Source: Poronia punctata
Lineage: Eukaryota > Ascomycota > Sordariomycetes > Xylariales > Xylariaceae
Reading direction: 5' to 3'
NCBI GenBank assembly: GCA_022579005.1
Contig: MU401552.1
Location: 62,001 to 126,000 of the forward strand
Length of the DNA: 64,000 nucleotides
The notes beneath the pieces are model-generated. The model searched no databases, was not told the DNA's origin, and saw only the letters and a list, made by a program, of their open reading frames with translations. Position numbers and translations under genes: made by a program. Positions within the stretch are counted from its first letter, which is position 1. The number at the start of each line of letters is the position of its first letter. This document shows positions 23,254 through 36,341 of this stretch, piece after piece.

Positions 23254-23478
23254 TCACGGCTTGATATTGCACGCTTGGGTGCTGCCACAGATGTCTCGAT
23301 AACCAGGGTGATTCTCTTTTAAAAAGACCAGCCACGTATAAACGGCCTGACGCCGGACGCGGAAATCACGTATGACTTGTTGTTGAAGGCGAGCATTGCG
23401 TGTCCTAACAACCACGTAATCAAGTTCTGCGGGGAGCAAAGGAAGTTGATCCCAGATCTTGGCAACCGGGGGTGGCAT
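23254..23478 (-). pseudogene. Helitron protein fragment (DUF6570-like region)
   Basis: A 74-codon segment containing LPLLPAELDYVVVR, DFRVRRQAVYTWLVFLKE and NHPGYRDI. These resemble the conserved region ahead of the Helitron-like N-terminal domain in fungal Helitron Rep/helicase proteins. No Rep HUH motif or PIF1-type helicase motifs follow downstream on the minus strand, so this is a decayed fragment, not an active element. No terminal CTAG hairpin could be assigned. Confidence 0.55.
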
Positions 23479-23718
23479 TGCCTCTTGTATTGAAGCACAG
23501 GCTTTCCAACAGAGTTGAGGCCAAGAGAATCAAAGCTGGTTGTATGTGAAAGACTTGGAAATCGAGAGCCCTTAAATGACAAAAAGGCACATAAGAGCTG
23601 CCACGGGAGCAATAGAGTAGACTTGGCCTCCGAAGCATAATGTTAATGTAGTGTAAACCCTAGGGAGATAGAAGATGTGTAGTAAGTGTAAAGAGTCTTG
23701 GTCAAGCTGCAAAACAGA

Positions 23719-23895
23719 ATGTGAGTTCTTATGCCAAAATTTATACCTTCTTATTCTAACAACCTGGACCTTCTCATTCTGCAATCCGTACTTTCTTATG
23801 CCACAACCTGTACCTTCTTATTCTACAATTTGTACTTTCTTATACTACGACCAGAGCCTTCTTATTGTACAATTGTACCTTCTTCTTACAACCTT
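23719..23895. repeat. Degenerate 22-24 bp tandem repeat
   Basis: About seven or eight imperfect copies of a unit like TGTACCTTCTTATTCTACAA. The array reads through in two plus-strand frames as Leu/Tyr/Ser-rich peptides, which are by-products. A near-identical unit (23734-23756) recurs as a single copy at 32643-32665 with one mismatch in 23 bases. Confidence 0.75.
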
Positions 23896-26800
23896 GACAT
23901 GATCTATGATCCGCCGCACATACCTCATCGGGTTTCTGCTGGATACCAAAAGGCAGGTCATACCATCATGTTGGAAAGAATAGGCCGACAAACATAACCT
24001 TCGGTACAAGGACGTCTTATCTCGGTACCGAGACTGGAAAGCTGACCCCGACCAAGAGACGCACACCGTCAACGGCAGAACAACCGATCCAAACGACTCC
24101 AGGTGCCAGGCCTACGACTTTCAATTTCACTGATCCCCAATCCACAACCTTCCCTCAGCCCAACAGTCGATACCAAATGACCTTCTCAGACAATCTCTAT
24201 ACGTCGCATTCAAACATTTTGAAGCCGCAACTAACCGACAATATGCCAGATATCCGACAGAACCGACGGTGAGGATAGATCCTATTGGGCGTTAACTGCT
24301 CAACTGACATCTTAACAAGTTTAAGGTCGCCCCAACTACCTTCACAGCCACCCTTGATTTCCTTCCTTATTATACCAAAAGTCATAACAGTGTTAACTTT
24401 AGGAAAGGAACAGGCACATATGGGTTATTAATAGAAAAAGAAATTGAATATAACAGATACAATTTGGTAGTGATTCATTTGTTAGGATTGAGAGAACTAG
24501 GCGATTAGACTAATCGTATAATTACGTATATTGTGAAAAGACTAACGTATAAGCCCCAAAAAGTTCATCTCTTCTCGGGCAGCCTGGTCGTTGATAAGCA
24601 GGTATAGGTACCTTGAGGGACCGGCAAGGCAAGAGCACTCCGCCTCCGAAGTATCGGCGTCCTGTGTTGCCACTGGGCAATTAAACTTCGGACTTCCGGG
24701 CTATCGGTATGCGCGGCACTATGGTACGGAAGAGAGTGGATACTTTGAGCAACTTAGCAACTTAGCAACTTCCTAGGTAGTTGCTCATCAATACCAACAT
24801 TGACTGATGAGAACTACGGCAATAATCATCATGATGTAGATGAAATATTGAACGCGCAATATAGCCTTTGACACCGAACACGTCGTAATTTATACCGTCA
24901 TTGATCCGCGTACCCTCATATGTTGGTAAGGCATTCTTCCTAATCAGGTAGATTCCAGCACCATGGCGCTTTGAAATACCTACCTACTCGTACGGTAATG
25001 ACAACGGTGGCTTTCAGTGACCATAACGTGGTGTAAACGTTTGTCTGGAAATGCGGGCCCCTTCCTTCCCTTAGGCCTAGGCGTTCACTCCCAATTTTGT
25101 CGCAGGGGATCCAGCCCTCGCTAACATCCAGCGGGGTGGTAATCATAGGATCCCAGCCCTTTTCAAGAGAAAAGACGTTGAAGAGGAAAGTCATAGAAGA
25201 ATAAGCAAAGGCTGGGGAGGGGGGCGGTGTACACGTAAATGGGATCAAGGGTTTCCAGCGGCACGGTCTCTTTTTCCATGTTGCTTTTTCAGGGGTTGAC
25301 AGGATCGATACCCACGCGTAGAAGAAAAGCCGCGACGGTTTTTGTATCGGGCAGGCCCAAAGGATCCATGAAGGCATCTGTGATAGGCGAACATGTCTTC
25401 CGCTTGACATTTTGCCAGAGGTTATGCTACCTTGCTCCAAGAAACGTCGCTCCAAGAAACGTCGCAATGTACGCGTACGAGTACGCTAGGAACGGCATAT
25501 CCCGTGTTATTTACAGGCAAGGTATAATCGGATCCAGTGACATTCCCAATCACGTCCAATCAAACGCTGTAGGCATGATAAATTCAGATACATATTCTGC
25601 GTGGACAGATTTCCAGTTCCTCCTGGGATTTGTTTCCTATACTCGGATAGCTGATAGATAAGACGTTCTGAATATCTTGAAGAAGTATCTAACCTACAGT
25701 TATGTACACGTACGAGTACAGTAACACAAAGTTGCCGGCCAAATATGGCTAAAAGCTGTTACTCAGCAAAAGGATTCAAAGAAACTTCTTAATTGGCAGG
25801 ATTATGTCCCTAATGACCATCTAGGTTGGGCAGCCCCTATTATGCACTAGACCAAAGAGGCTGCAGATAAAGACGCTTACGGAATAGCGGGTCAAAAGGG
25901 TAGAATGGGGGGCGGAATGCTAACCTAAAAGGGTTAAATGACAGTGATAAAGGGCGGGTCAGCTCAGTTTACGCACGATCCAGGGGTTTGCCAGGGGTAA
26001 GGTGAGCACCCTTGTTGTGCGCTTCATATTGTATCACCAAAAATGTGTGTAGTTGTAAGAACCGTTGCATAAAATGATGAATGGTACCTACTTGTAAGAT
26101 ATGCTGGAGGCATTCAAGCGGCGCGTAACAGAGTTCCCGTCACCTTTTGTACGGTACCAACACATGTAATGACTAACCTAGGCACCTTCAAGTACCTTAG
26201 AGTAATAAACTCAAGAGTAATGTACACGTAGGTATTGTAAGCCCGTTCGACTGTGGTGGGTATCAACCTGCGCGTGAGTACGCCTCAAAGCTTCACCGTT
26301 TATTCTTGGGATTACTTGCTCAACCACCCCCTTTTCTGAATTACACGGCCGAAGAGGAAAAATAGCATCACTCTCTGGCGCCAATCACTTTGACCAAGAC
26401 GGCCGTTTTACCTACTTGTGGGTATTTCCATCCGTGCCGCAGACATACGCGGTAATCAAAACCTCAAAGCTCGTACACAAGTGTCTCGCGACCATTTTGA
26501 CCAGGTATTCAGTAATTTCATCTTGCATCCACAGACGGATGTACAGAAAGGAAGCAGGTACGCTAAGCCCAATCTGTTATGCCTGGCGCTCTATAATGGT
26601 GAAAGCCACCAGTAGAGCCACCAGTAGAACCAACAACGCAAGTTCATAATTCCAATGACAAGTGTCTCGGCACAAGACACGTTGAAGATACGCCCTGAAA
26701 CCATAATTTTCACAAAATCATCATCTTTACAAACTTCATACTCGATATTGTCCATCTTGAAGTTGCTCTGATAGACCAACTTACGCAAGACTATAGCACC

Positions 26801-27002
26801 ATGGTAGCATGCTTATGAGCGGATAACAAGGGCCAAATGTATACATTCATATGTGTAGGTTACGTGTAATATCACGGGGGACGAACACTACTACCCACTT
26901 GAAGTACGGTTCAAGCGAAGAGGAAATTCAGAAGGCATTGGAGGTCGCATCATTATTAGCCAGGGTGACTCTACGAGGACTAAGCGACCAAGCGATGCCA
27001 AC
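23896..27002. other. Gene-poor region
   Basis: I see no supportable gene. An open segment at about 24045-24270 (plus) reads as a Thr/Pro-rich peptide (TPGARPTTFNFTDPQSTTF) without a start codon, and may be relic coding DNA. A minus frame at 24940-25410 has an ATG but no domain. A short direct repeat (GAAACGTCGCTCCAA / GAAACGTCGCAATG) lies near 25441, and a CACCAGTAGA duplication near 26607-26627. The last 100 bases lead into the MIT-domain gene. Confidence 0.45.
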
Positions 27003-30000
27003 ATGTCCCAATCCAAATCCATGACAAGCACAATATATTCGAGCACCGCGCCGATACCGTCATCCTCGCCCACCAGCGGTACGGCCCAGCGCATCGGCGA
27101 ACTCATTCCTCAGGCCCGCCAACCGACGCCTCCGGAGACAGGTGGATTTATATTGCCCGCGACGGGCATCACAGGCTTTGTGGGCGGGGGCGGTGCACAA
27201 AATTCCTATACATATAATCGCAATCGGGAAAACTCAAGTAACAGGCACCAGACACGGGAGCCTGCATGGGAGCCTGCACGCGCATACGCATACGGACAGA
27301 TACAGGCACAGGCACAGGCACGAGCGCAAGCACAAGTACAAGCACAAACCCACGAGCACGATGGGAAAACTAGTGGTGTTCCTTCGGTTCCCTTCAACGG
27401 AGGTATCCCCGTCGGTAATACTAATATCAACCATAACAACTTCCACTATCACCAAAAATCGCGACGGCATTCGGACACAACGACACCGTTGCCCGGGGAC
27501 GACACAGGCGGAAACACATATCCCTATCTGGGCGAACACGTCGGCGACTTTGACGACGACATCGACCGCGATGGCGACGACGACTATGAAAACGAGGATC
27601 GAGACAGACTTGCAGGGAGAAACAATTGGTTCGCTGCCGGCAATCTAAACGAAGATGGTAAACCACACCAAGAACCCAGCCTGTCGGAATTGGAAAAGGT
27701 CGCGTCGAATAGTAGCGGCGGTGGTTATGGATTGCAAAGAAACGTCGATGATTCGTCTGTCCAGCAAGCCGCTAATAATGGTAATAAGAACAAAGGCTTG
27801 GGGTTGGGCCAATTGCAAGACCAATTCCATCACCGGTCGCAACAGTCGCGCATACGCCAATCTGTAGTCGGAAGCGACTTCTCCAAGTTGATGGACAATG
27901 GGTCGAGCGAGAATACCGACGGCCACAACTTGAACCCTTCTTTGTCACCCACTAACCTTAATCGATTTACCGAGCACACCACTGCTATCGCGACTGCTAC
28001 GACCGCCACTAGTGACCCGATCGAGCCTAAAACCCGGGGCTACCAGCAACACCCACCCCGAACAAACCACTACAATTACCAAAAGACCGCCACATTTACT
28101 GCAAATGGCCAGCAATCCGTTTCCAACTTGGGAGGTCACGGCAGTGAAAGCCGGCCATCACGACCACAAGACCAAATGGACCAACAGCAAAAACCACATC
28201 CCCGAGCTGCCTCTTCCTCGGCTTTTTACAACAAGAGCCATTCCAAGTCGACATCAACATCAAGGTCGCCAGTATCACCCCCTTGGACTAGGACACGAAC
28301 GTCACCGCCCACGGCACCTCCCAGGGTATCCTCTCTACTGCCACCGCCCCGCAATAAGGGCAGCACCGCGATTAGCACTCTCATCGGAACCACCAATAGC
28401 CCTCGATTACCCCTGTCGAGCAGTAACAGTCCAGTAACCCCTATACCAGAGCAGTCGGTATCACCTGCGGCGGCCGCTACGACCAATCCCACTTCCCCTT
28501 CCGGTTCCAATCTCGCTACTAGCTCCACCATCAATTCCAATCAGCATCCAAATTCGAGCGCCAGTCCCAAATCCAAATCCAACGCGAACGCTGTATCATC
28601 GACGAACGACTTTCTACGACAAGTGCCGACGCATGCACAATTTGCGACTTCATTCCTCGATCCGCTGAATAAGTTCAATAAAAGACCAACGGCGTCCGAT
28701 TCCAATAACTCTTCGGCCTCGGCATCTGATCTGGGACCAGCTCCAGCGCCCGGTCCTAATCATCGGCGGTCTCATTCGCGTTCGAGCAGCATAGGGGCTG
28801 TTGGTGATAGTTTGCGAAACCTCAATAGGTGGTCCTCTTCAACCGCGTCGAGCCGCCTGTCCGGGTGGGATTACCACCACTACCAACAACAGCAAGCTCA
28901 ACAACAGAAACTGTCTAGTTTTTCTCGCCGAATGAGTGTCGACTCGATTGGCCTTTTGTCGCAACATTCCGACGCGATTCAAGACATCTCGAGTTTCACC
29001 TCTCCACGCAAGTTCGAAAAGCGACGCCTCTCACAAAGCACGACCGGCGCATCGCCCAAAACGTACGACCGCACCCGCGCCGACTCTGCCTCCACTTCCC
29101 ATTCGGCAGGGGGATTCGGAGGCGGAGCGGGGAGCGGTGCTCTCAGCAACGATTACCAGCCGTTCTCAGCCCCCCCCTTTCCGCCGCCTTCAGGACCACC
29201 GCCGAACCTACCGCCCATCGTGTCCTTGCCGCCTCTCGACGCAGACGAGAGCGGCTTTGGTCTAGGTTCGCCGACGCCGCGCGCCATGAGTCGTGCGAGC
29301 CCGGCTCTCAACACACCGACTTCCGTCTTTGCTACCCACGCTGAGCCTCGAGATTATTTTCGGGGTGATTTCTCCAACCCCACAAGGACGGGGTCGCCTG
29401 GCATGCGCACGAATACGACCCTCCTTCCGCCGGCATCTGTCACAGGCGATCGTGGTCGCGATGCATCGCAAACGAGGGGACATTCGAGAAGTCGCTCGAC
29501 GGCGAAGGGGAGCGGTGACTCTAGCAAAAACAGAGAGCGCAGCGCAAAGCCCTCCCAGAAAGCCATGCTGTCTAAAGCCCTGAACAAGGCAAACTCTGCT
29601 GTCAAGCTTGACAACGACACGAATTACACAGCCGCGAGAGAGGCGTATATCGAAGCATGTGTACTATTGCAACAGGTCCTTGCTAGGACAAACGGGGAGG
29701 ATGATCGGAAGAAGCTCGAGGCCATTGTGAGTTGTTCCCCCTACGCTCTGTGCCGGTGCATGTGGAGTGTGGCTGTAGAAGACCTACTAACTGTCTTTCC
29801 GCCAGCGACATACGTATACGAGCCGTATAGATGACCTCAACACAATAGTTCTTGACAATCTAGGGGATGACAAAGCATTGCCTGCAAGACCAGACAGTCC
29901 TGGTTACCATGGAGTCCATCTGGAACTAGCAGGAGGCGACAGTCAGTCGGACGCGGCCACAATCACAAGGTCGACTAGAGACCCTTCACCGAACCTCCAA

Positions 30001-32571
30001 ATCTCTTCTCATCCTACTACGATATATAGCGACTTCTCCCGTACCGCAGATACGAGCCAGGGTCTTTTGCCGCCCTTTTCCGGGCCGGCGATGCGCCGCC
30101 ATTTTGAAGGAGGCTCATTAACTATACCACGATCCGATGCTGGGATCGTGCCAGCCCCTTTATCGCCTTTCAGACCTACGACGCCAGCTGCAAAAGCGCC
30201 GACACCTGAGCCCATAGTGCGACAAGACTTCTCCATGGGTGCGGAACGCGAACGGCAAGTATCGGACTACCGGGCACATGGACGGAATCTCAGTCACGAA
30301 TCGGCGTCGTGGCTAGACCCTATCGACGAATCAGGGGGCTCTGTAGGCTCCTCGGTTCACTCTCGGTCCTCGTCGCGTATTATTAGGAAGCATATCCGGC
30401 AGCCTAGTGGTAATACTGAGGCCGAGTTCGACGCTGCACTAGATGCTGCTGTCGAAGCGGCATACGATGACGGCTATGAGCCTATGGAACCGCCTAGTTT
30501 AAATCATGACGAGGACGAAGACAACGTCATGGCCGCTTCGATGCGCAAGGTCGAACTGGCAAGGGAGCGGGTGCGCGAAACTGGACGGGAGATGGCTATC
30601 GAAACGGCACGGGGACACGAACGACAGAGGCAGATGTCACTCGGCCAAGATTCACAGGTTTATGGCGGGTTCTTCGATGCCAACGACTCGGACGAGGAGG
30701 AGGAGCGTATGCTGGAAGAGATGACCAGGGGGTACGTGATGGAGGATTTCACCCTGAACCAGAAGCCCAGATATCAATCCAGCGTGCCCAGAGAGTCGGA
30801 CTCTAGCGGCTTAACGTCGCGGACTTGGCACAGCTCGATGGGGTCAAACCCGGCCACAGGGACAACGACACTTACAACAGTGAGCGAGATGGCGTCACAG
30901 GGCAACTCGATCGATCCATCGTCGCTACCGTCGATGCCTCCGCCCACACAATCACTTCCCCAACCACCGACCAATCGGCTATCGACCGTGGCGGGCATGC
31001 GCAACCGGCGAATCTCGTCGCAGAATACGAAGCAGCTCAAAATCGAGACATCGAAACTGGGCCCCGCACCCACTGTGCCCCTAGCGCCGTCGGCAGCTAC
31101 GTCGTCAGCTGCGTCATCGGCTGTGCCTCCGAAGCCCAGCGGTAACTACATTGCTCAACAGCGGCAAGCTTTGTCGGCGACTTCGACGCGAGGACCCTTC
31201 TCCACGTTGGCTCCTGCATCTCCAGTGAGGGGTATCAGCCCCGCCGAAGCGCCTGCGCATACACCTATGAGTCCTGTCGACGACGAGGACGAAGAGTACT
31301 TTGGCACGGGTTCCCCGACGGCCATAGGGCCAGGCATGCGTAAGAACTTTTCGTCTTCTAGTCTAAAATCTCTAAAGTCTCGACAATTATCCCTATCTCA
31401 CGGCGACGAGCACGACCCGTCGCCAGTCACGCCGTTGAGCCGGCAGATATCCAATACGTCTGTGACTCGCCAGCCGGTGCCCGCACTCCCGACCCCGCTT
31501 GCGACCACTTTTGCGGAGAAGATGACTGGTGGGGGGTTTGGTGGTCTGCATCTCTTCGATTCCGATTTCCATGCACCCGACGTGCAATCACCCGGTTCCA
31601 GCCATGGCGTTCAACAACAGAGCCCGGATGTGCCTTTGCCGCTCGAACCGTGCCCGTCCGAGGCAATGTTCCGGCCCTTCTGGCTGATGCGCGCGCTCTA
31701 TCAGACTCTGGCTCACCCGCGGGGCGGTTATATTAGCAATAAGTTATTCGTTCCCCGGGAGGCTTGGAACGTCAAGGGTGTCAAGCTACGCAATGTCGAG
31801 GACAAGGTATCGGCCTGTGATCTCCTCACCGCAGCGCTCCTCAAGCTGGCGCGGGTCGACAGCACCGACGCGGACGCGCTATTAGACGAGATGCAGAGCT
31901 TCGAAAACTACATCGAGACAGTGCAGGGCACACTCACGCGGAGGCTCGGTGGCGAGGTGGGCACGCAGGGCATGAATACCCTCAAGGAAGAGAAGGAAAG
32001 CGAGCCTGCTCTGATACCGAGGAACAACAGCGTCAGTGTCAAGGCGGGGGCTTTCAGTTGGCGCCGGCTGAGGAGCAAAGGGTCTGCCGTCAACCTGGCA
32101 GCGACGTATAGCGTCAAGTCGGCGACGAACGGTATGGGCGCTGGCGTAGCCGGTATTCCGGAGAAGGAAGTGACTAGTTCAGGCGGTTCCATACCGAGCT
32201 TACCCATGGTCGCCCATCCGAGCAGCAGGCCTGCCAAGAGGGATGTCGCATCGGTCAAGTTTGACGGACCCAACGCGAACTACATGGCAAGCTTGGCGCG
32301 TTTGTTTGACGCTGCGCAGATAGTTGGTAAGTCTTTTTTTCAAAATAAAATCGTGATGGATTCAAACTAACATTACATGATAGATCAAATTGCGCGTCAA
32401 GTTGACGACCCAGGTTTGCGCCATGCCGACAAGACCCAAGTCGGACTCGAACTCTGCACTAGACACGCAGCCGAATTTTTCGGATTTTACATATGTCGCT
32501 GGGTCCTGGCTGATCTGAGCATGCTCCTCGACAAATTCGTCAAGAGGGGAAGTGAATGGGTTCTCAGCTAA
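27003..32571 (+). CDS. Large MIT-domain protein
   Basis: A 1810-residue, mostly disordered protein. Exons are 27003-29726, 29806-32326 and 32384-32571. The introns have GTGAGT/GTAAGT donors and CTAAC branch points and restore the frame exactly. The first 850 residues are low-complexity: Gln/Ala-rich, Ser/Pro-rich and Asp-rich stretches, with a CAGGCA-type codon repeat near 27300. Residues about 851-928 form an MIT (microtubule interacting and trafficking) three-helix domain: KALNKANSAVKLDND, YTAAREAYIEACVLLQQVL, then DRKKLEAIRHTYTSRIDDL across intron 1. A conserved C-terminal block starts near MFRPFWLMRALYQTLAHPRG. MIT domains bind ESCRT-III tails, so a role in endosomal sorting or membrane remodelling is plausible. 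Orthologous large MIT proteins are common in filamentous fungi, but I know of no precise function. Confidence 0.9.
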
Positions 32572-33672
32572 ACAGGAACCGTGCCCAACCTTGGACCTGA
32601 CATTTTGGAAAACTAACAAGTGACGACGAACACCTGTACACACCAAGATTTATACCTTCTTATTCATACAACCTTGATAGCGTCTGTTCCAACCTCCACG
32701 ATACCCTTGCCATGAAAGAAAATCACTAGCCAACTACCAAGTACATATTTGAAAAAAACCCCACGTCATAACGAAACGACTATAAACCCTTTGACTTTAC
32801 ATATCCATTGTCGGGGCTGTCCATTTAACCTACCCTACATAATGACGACCAAGACCAATACTACTTTCTGGTTTTGGACTTGAGAGCGGAAAAAACTTGG
32901 ACAAATCATATACGATAGCAAATGACCTTGATGAAAGAGAAAGATGCAGATTAAGGACTTATTTAAAAAGAAATAAAATCAACCAATACCCCCTGCCCAC
33001 CCCCTTTTTGCAAGGTGTGTCGAGATGTTGTCTTTTATGTGGATAGCTCTGTTGCCCATGATGGTTGGTTGGTTGGTTGGTCGGTCTGGGGTTAATGAAT
33101 GAGAGAATATCGGAATGATCATGGTTGTTGTTCTGTATCTTATATAATACTTGGCATCTACAAGTAAAAATAGACATGATGGTTTTGGTTCATCTTCTTC
33201 ATCGGCCAATAAGACATCAATATACATATAAATATACCAAGTACCTATCATATGGTGTAGTTATAATTAATGCCAGGTCAGGTCAGGTTAATAATTTTCA
33301 AGTTGCCTCCCACTGCTTGTAAAGTGTGAGGTGTATGGTCCGTCCGTATATATCGGCATTGTATTTATTTATGGCCAGTAGGTAAGTAGGAAGGTATCAA
33401 GTTCATCAAAAAACGCCATTTCCTACCCGGGTACCAGCTGGTACGGTACAGCGCAGGCAGAAAAAAAGACATATCTCATAAAACAAACTCAACCAAAGCC
33501 GACAACATCATCAAGGGATGTATGTATGTATATGTTTGATCTATTCCCTTCATCCTCAATATTCATTTGATAAGAACAAGGAGACATTATACCACACACA
33601 CACACACACAACCCTTCCCAACAAACGCCCCTTAAAACCGAACTAATTATTTAGCAAAAGAGAAGAAAGGAT
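32572..33672. other. Intergenic region between convergent genes
   Basis: 3' flanks of the MIT-domain gene and MCM2. It includes the lone 23-bp copy of the tandem-repeat unit (32643-32665), a GGTT run at 33063-33079 and a (CA)9 tract near 33593-33610. No gene seen. Confidence 0.5.
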
Positions 33673-36341
33673 TCACGCTTCAACAGCAGCAGCTCTTCGT
33701 CCACCCCTTGAAACACCCCCTCCTCCTCCACGTTTCGCCGGACGAGCAAGAGTGTATTTGGCAAAGGCGCGAGCGAGAGCCTTCTTGCAGCTGACCTTTT
33801 GACTGCCGACAAAACTATCTACCGTCACGGCGATGGCGCGGTCGATGTCTTGGGCCGAACAGTATTCGGATAACCGCATTCGGCAGAATGATTCCGAGAT
33901 GCGGATTATAGCTTCTAGATGGCGGACCTGGGGGAGAAGAAGAAGAAATAGTCAGTATATATACACCTTTCTTGGGATGAAGATACCAAGCTTGGAATAG
34001 AAAAGTAAAAACATACGGTAATGGGATAGGCACCCGTAGCTAGCGATTCTCGACGCATATCGGCAAAAAGTCTGGCGACCTTGTCTTCGTCCATGTGAAG
34101 TAGTTTCGGCTGGCAGTGTTCACGTGCGTAGAGGATGTATTTGCGGAGGAGTTCCTGAGGAATCTCTCCCTCCTTTTTACGTGTGTTCTGGCTCTCCTCG
34201 GCAGCGGCGCCAGAGTCCTGCTCCATATCCCTCGCCGAGTCTACATCACCCTGTGTCGACGGGTGGCTGCGGCTATGTGATCCTACGATGAAGCGGGCGA
34301 GTCGCTCATCTTCACTGGGGTCGACAGTGTCGCGTACGACACACAAGATGTCGAAACGAGACAGGATGGGCTCCGTCAGCTCGACGTTGGCTGAGAAAGG
34401 TATAGTGGAGTTGTAGCGACCCCCTATGGGATTGGCCGCGGCGATGATACCACATCGTGCCTGTAGCGTGGTGACGATACCGGCTTTCGAGATGGAAATT
34501 GTCTGCTGTTCCATGGCTTCGTGGATCGAGGTCCGGTCTTGGTCGTTCATCTTGTCAAACTCATCAATCAGACAAGTGCCCTTGTCGGCAAGCACCAGAG
34601 CACCTCCCTCTAGAGTCCATTCGCTGGTAAGGGGATCCCGACGGACGCTGGCCGTGAGACCTACAGCCGAGGCACCTTGACCGGTAGCAAATACCGCCCT
34701 GTGTGCCGTCTTCTCGACGTACTTGAGTACCTGAGACTTGGCCGTGCCCGGATCACCGAGCAATAAGACGTTGATGTCGCCGCGGATGTGATGGGAGCCT
34801 TTGGCAATCTTGGCAACGCCGCCAAAGAGAGAGAGGGCGACGGCGGTCTTGATGTCGGTGTGTCCGTAGATACTGGGAGCCATCGAGTTTATAACCTTGT
34901 CGATGATCTGAGGGTCGCGAGAGAGTTTACGAATCTCTTGTTCGTCTTCCTCGGTCAGCCTGAAACCAGCAAGTTGATCGTGGGCCTTGACGATATTGTT
35001 TGCTTCCAAGATGGTGGCGAAAACGGGGAAGCCGTTCCGATTGTTGAGCTGCGCATCGTAATTATTTCGGTAGACACCGGTAACCTCGATCTCCTCGCCC
35101 GGCTTGGCCTTGTCGATCAAGTCCCAGAGGAGGATGACCTCGCGAGTGCGTGGGAGACGGCCAGCAGGCACTGTTCCGGGGGACTCCTGAAGGGTGAGTT
35201 TCTGGTAGTTTCGATAGATGGTCTTCTCGGAATTGACAGTGAAAGGTCCCCTGGACTGGCAGTTCTGGCAGTATTTGATCTTGACTTCGGCATTCGATTC
35301 CTGCTGGAAGGGGCCTAGGGTGACACCACACTTGGTGCAGTCAAACTTGACATAGTTGAGTTGTGGGAAGACACCGGTACGTCTGGTCACGACACCGCTC
35401 ACCCGGACCAGGCAGTTGAGGTGCGACTGGCGCAGCTGGCGGAGGGTATAGTGGACGGGGAGATCAAAGATGCGCACGTGTATGTCGGAGTGGATGCGTG
35501 CATAGTCGGGGTAATGAAGAAGGACGACATCCATGGCGACCTGGTCGAACAGGACGAGCATCTCCTGTGGCGCGTTGGCAAGGAAGTATGCGAGGATGGC
35601 CTTGGAGGATGATAAATGATCGTACGACACTTCAAGCGATTCCGCGTTGACTTCGCCCAACGTCCTGATGCGGTTTCCGTATACCGAAGAGCCGCTCTCG
35701 TCGGTGTATTCCGTCAGGAATGCCTTGAACTCTCGCTTGATAGTCCGTTGCACGGCTGGTTGAGACACCCAATCGGTTAAGCTGGATGCTTTCACGTCTT
35801 GGAGCGCTTCTAGCGACAACTCCTCATCCATGATATCCTGGTCCATCATGTCGTCCGGGTCTTCGTCGTAGAGGTGACGACGCCTTCTTGGCTGGGCAGT
35901 TAGATCGATATCGCCATCCTCGTCCTCGTCGGGAAGAAAAGCTGCGGGCGCCCCTCTGCGGGCAACCTCGCGATCTCTGCGGTTCAGTTGTGCTTCTAAT
36001 CGTCGTCTTTCACCGAGATCCAAATCATCGTAGTCGCCTTCATCGTCGAGCCCGATGGTTTCGTAGTCGTCGCCTTCTTTATCTTGGTAATCCCGCTCGT
36101 AGCCCTCGCGGAAAAGATCGACGTCATCTTCTGCCAGTTCGTCGAGTTCTTCGAGGTCGTCTGGAACCTCGACGTCTTCCTCGATATCGTCTTCATCGTC
36201 ATCGCCTCCGTGAGCGATATTGAAAGCAGGTGGCGACGAAGGCATAGGACTAGAGGCCATGGCAGAAGACGACGCCTCCCCATTTGTCCGCGACCGCTTG
36301 CGACTGGACCGAGGGGGTGCGCCTCGGTTGGCCGAGTCCAT
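33673..36341 (-). CDS. mcm2: DNA replication licensing factor MCM2
   Basis: Subunit 2 of the MCM2-7 replicative helicase, which is loaded at origins in G1 and unwinds DNA in S phase. It has 859 residues, close to the fungal norm. Exon 1 is 34017-36341, then an 89-bp intron (GTATGT...CAG) and exon 2 33673-33927. The N terminus is very acidic, with phosphorylatable SP motifs (SSPMPSSPP), as expected for DDK/histone-binding MCM2 tails. A C4 zinc finger (CTKCG...CQNCQ, about 333-357), Walker A GDPGTAKS (about 525), Walker B CLIDEFDKMND (about 588) and the arginine-finger motif LSRFDIL (about 660) are intact. The last exon carries the C-terminal winged-helix start (VRHLEAIIRISESFCRMRL) and a Gly/Arg-rich end. 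It is divergent from the UBR7-like gene; the shared region has MCB-like elements. Confidence 0.98.

Noticed and set aside
24045..24270. Thr/Pro-rich open segment, possibly relic coding DNA
   Set aside because: No start codon and no family recognised; only noted in the intergenic entry.
24940..25410. 156-codon ATG frame on the minus strand
   Set aside because: No recognisable motif, and composition is not convincing for a protein.
26591..26755. 54-codon minus frame faintly like the start of a BTB domain
   Set aside because: Too short and the similarity is too weak to claim a BTB relic.
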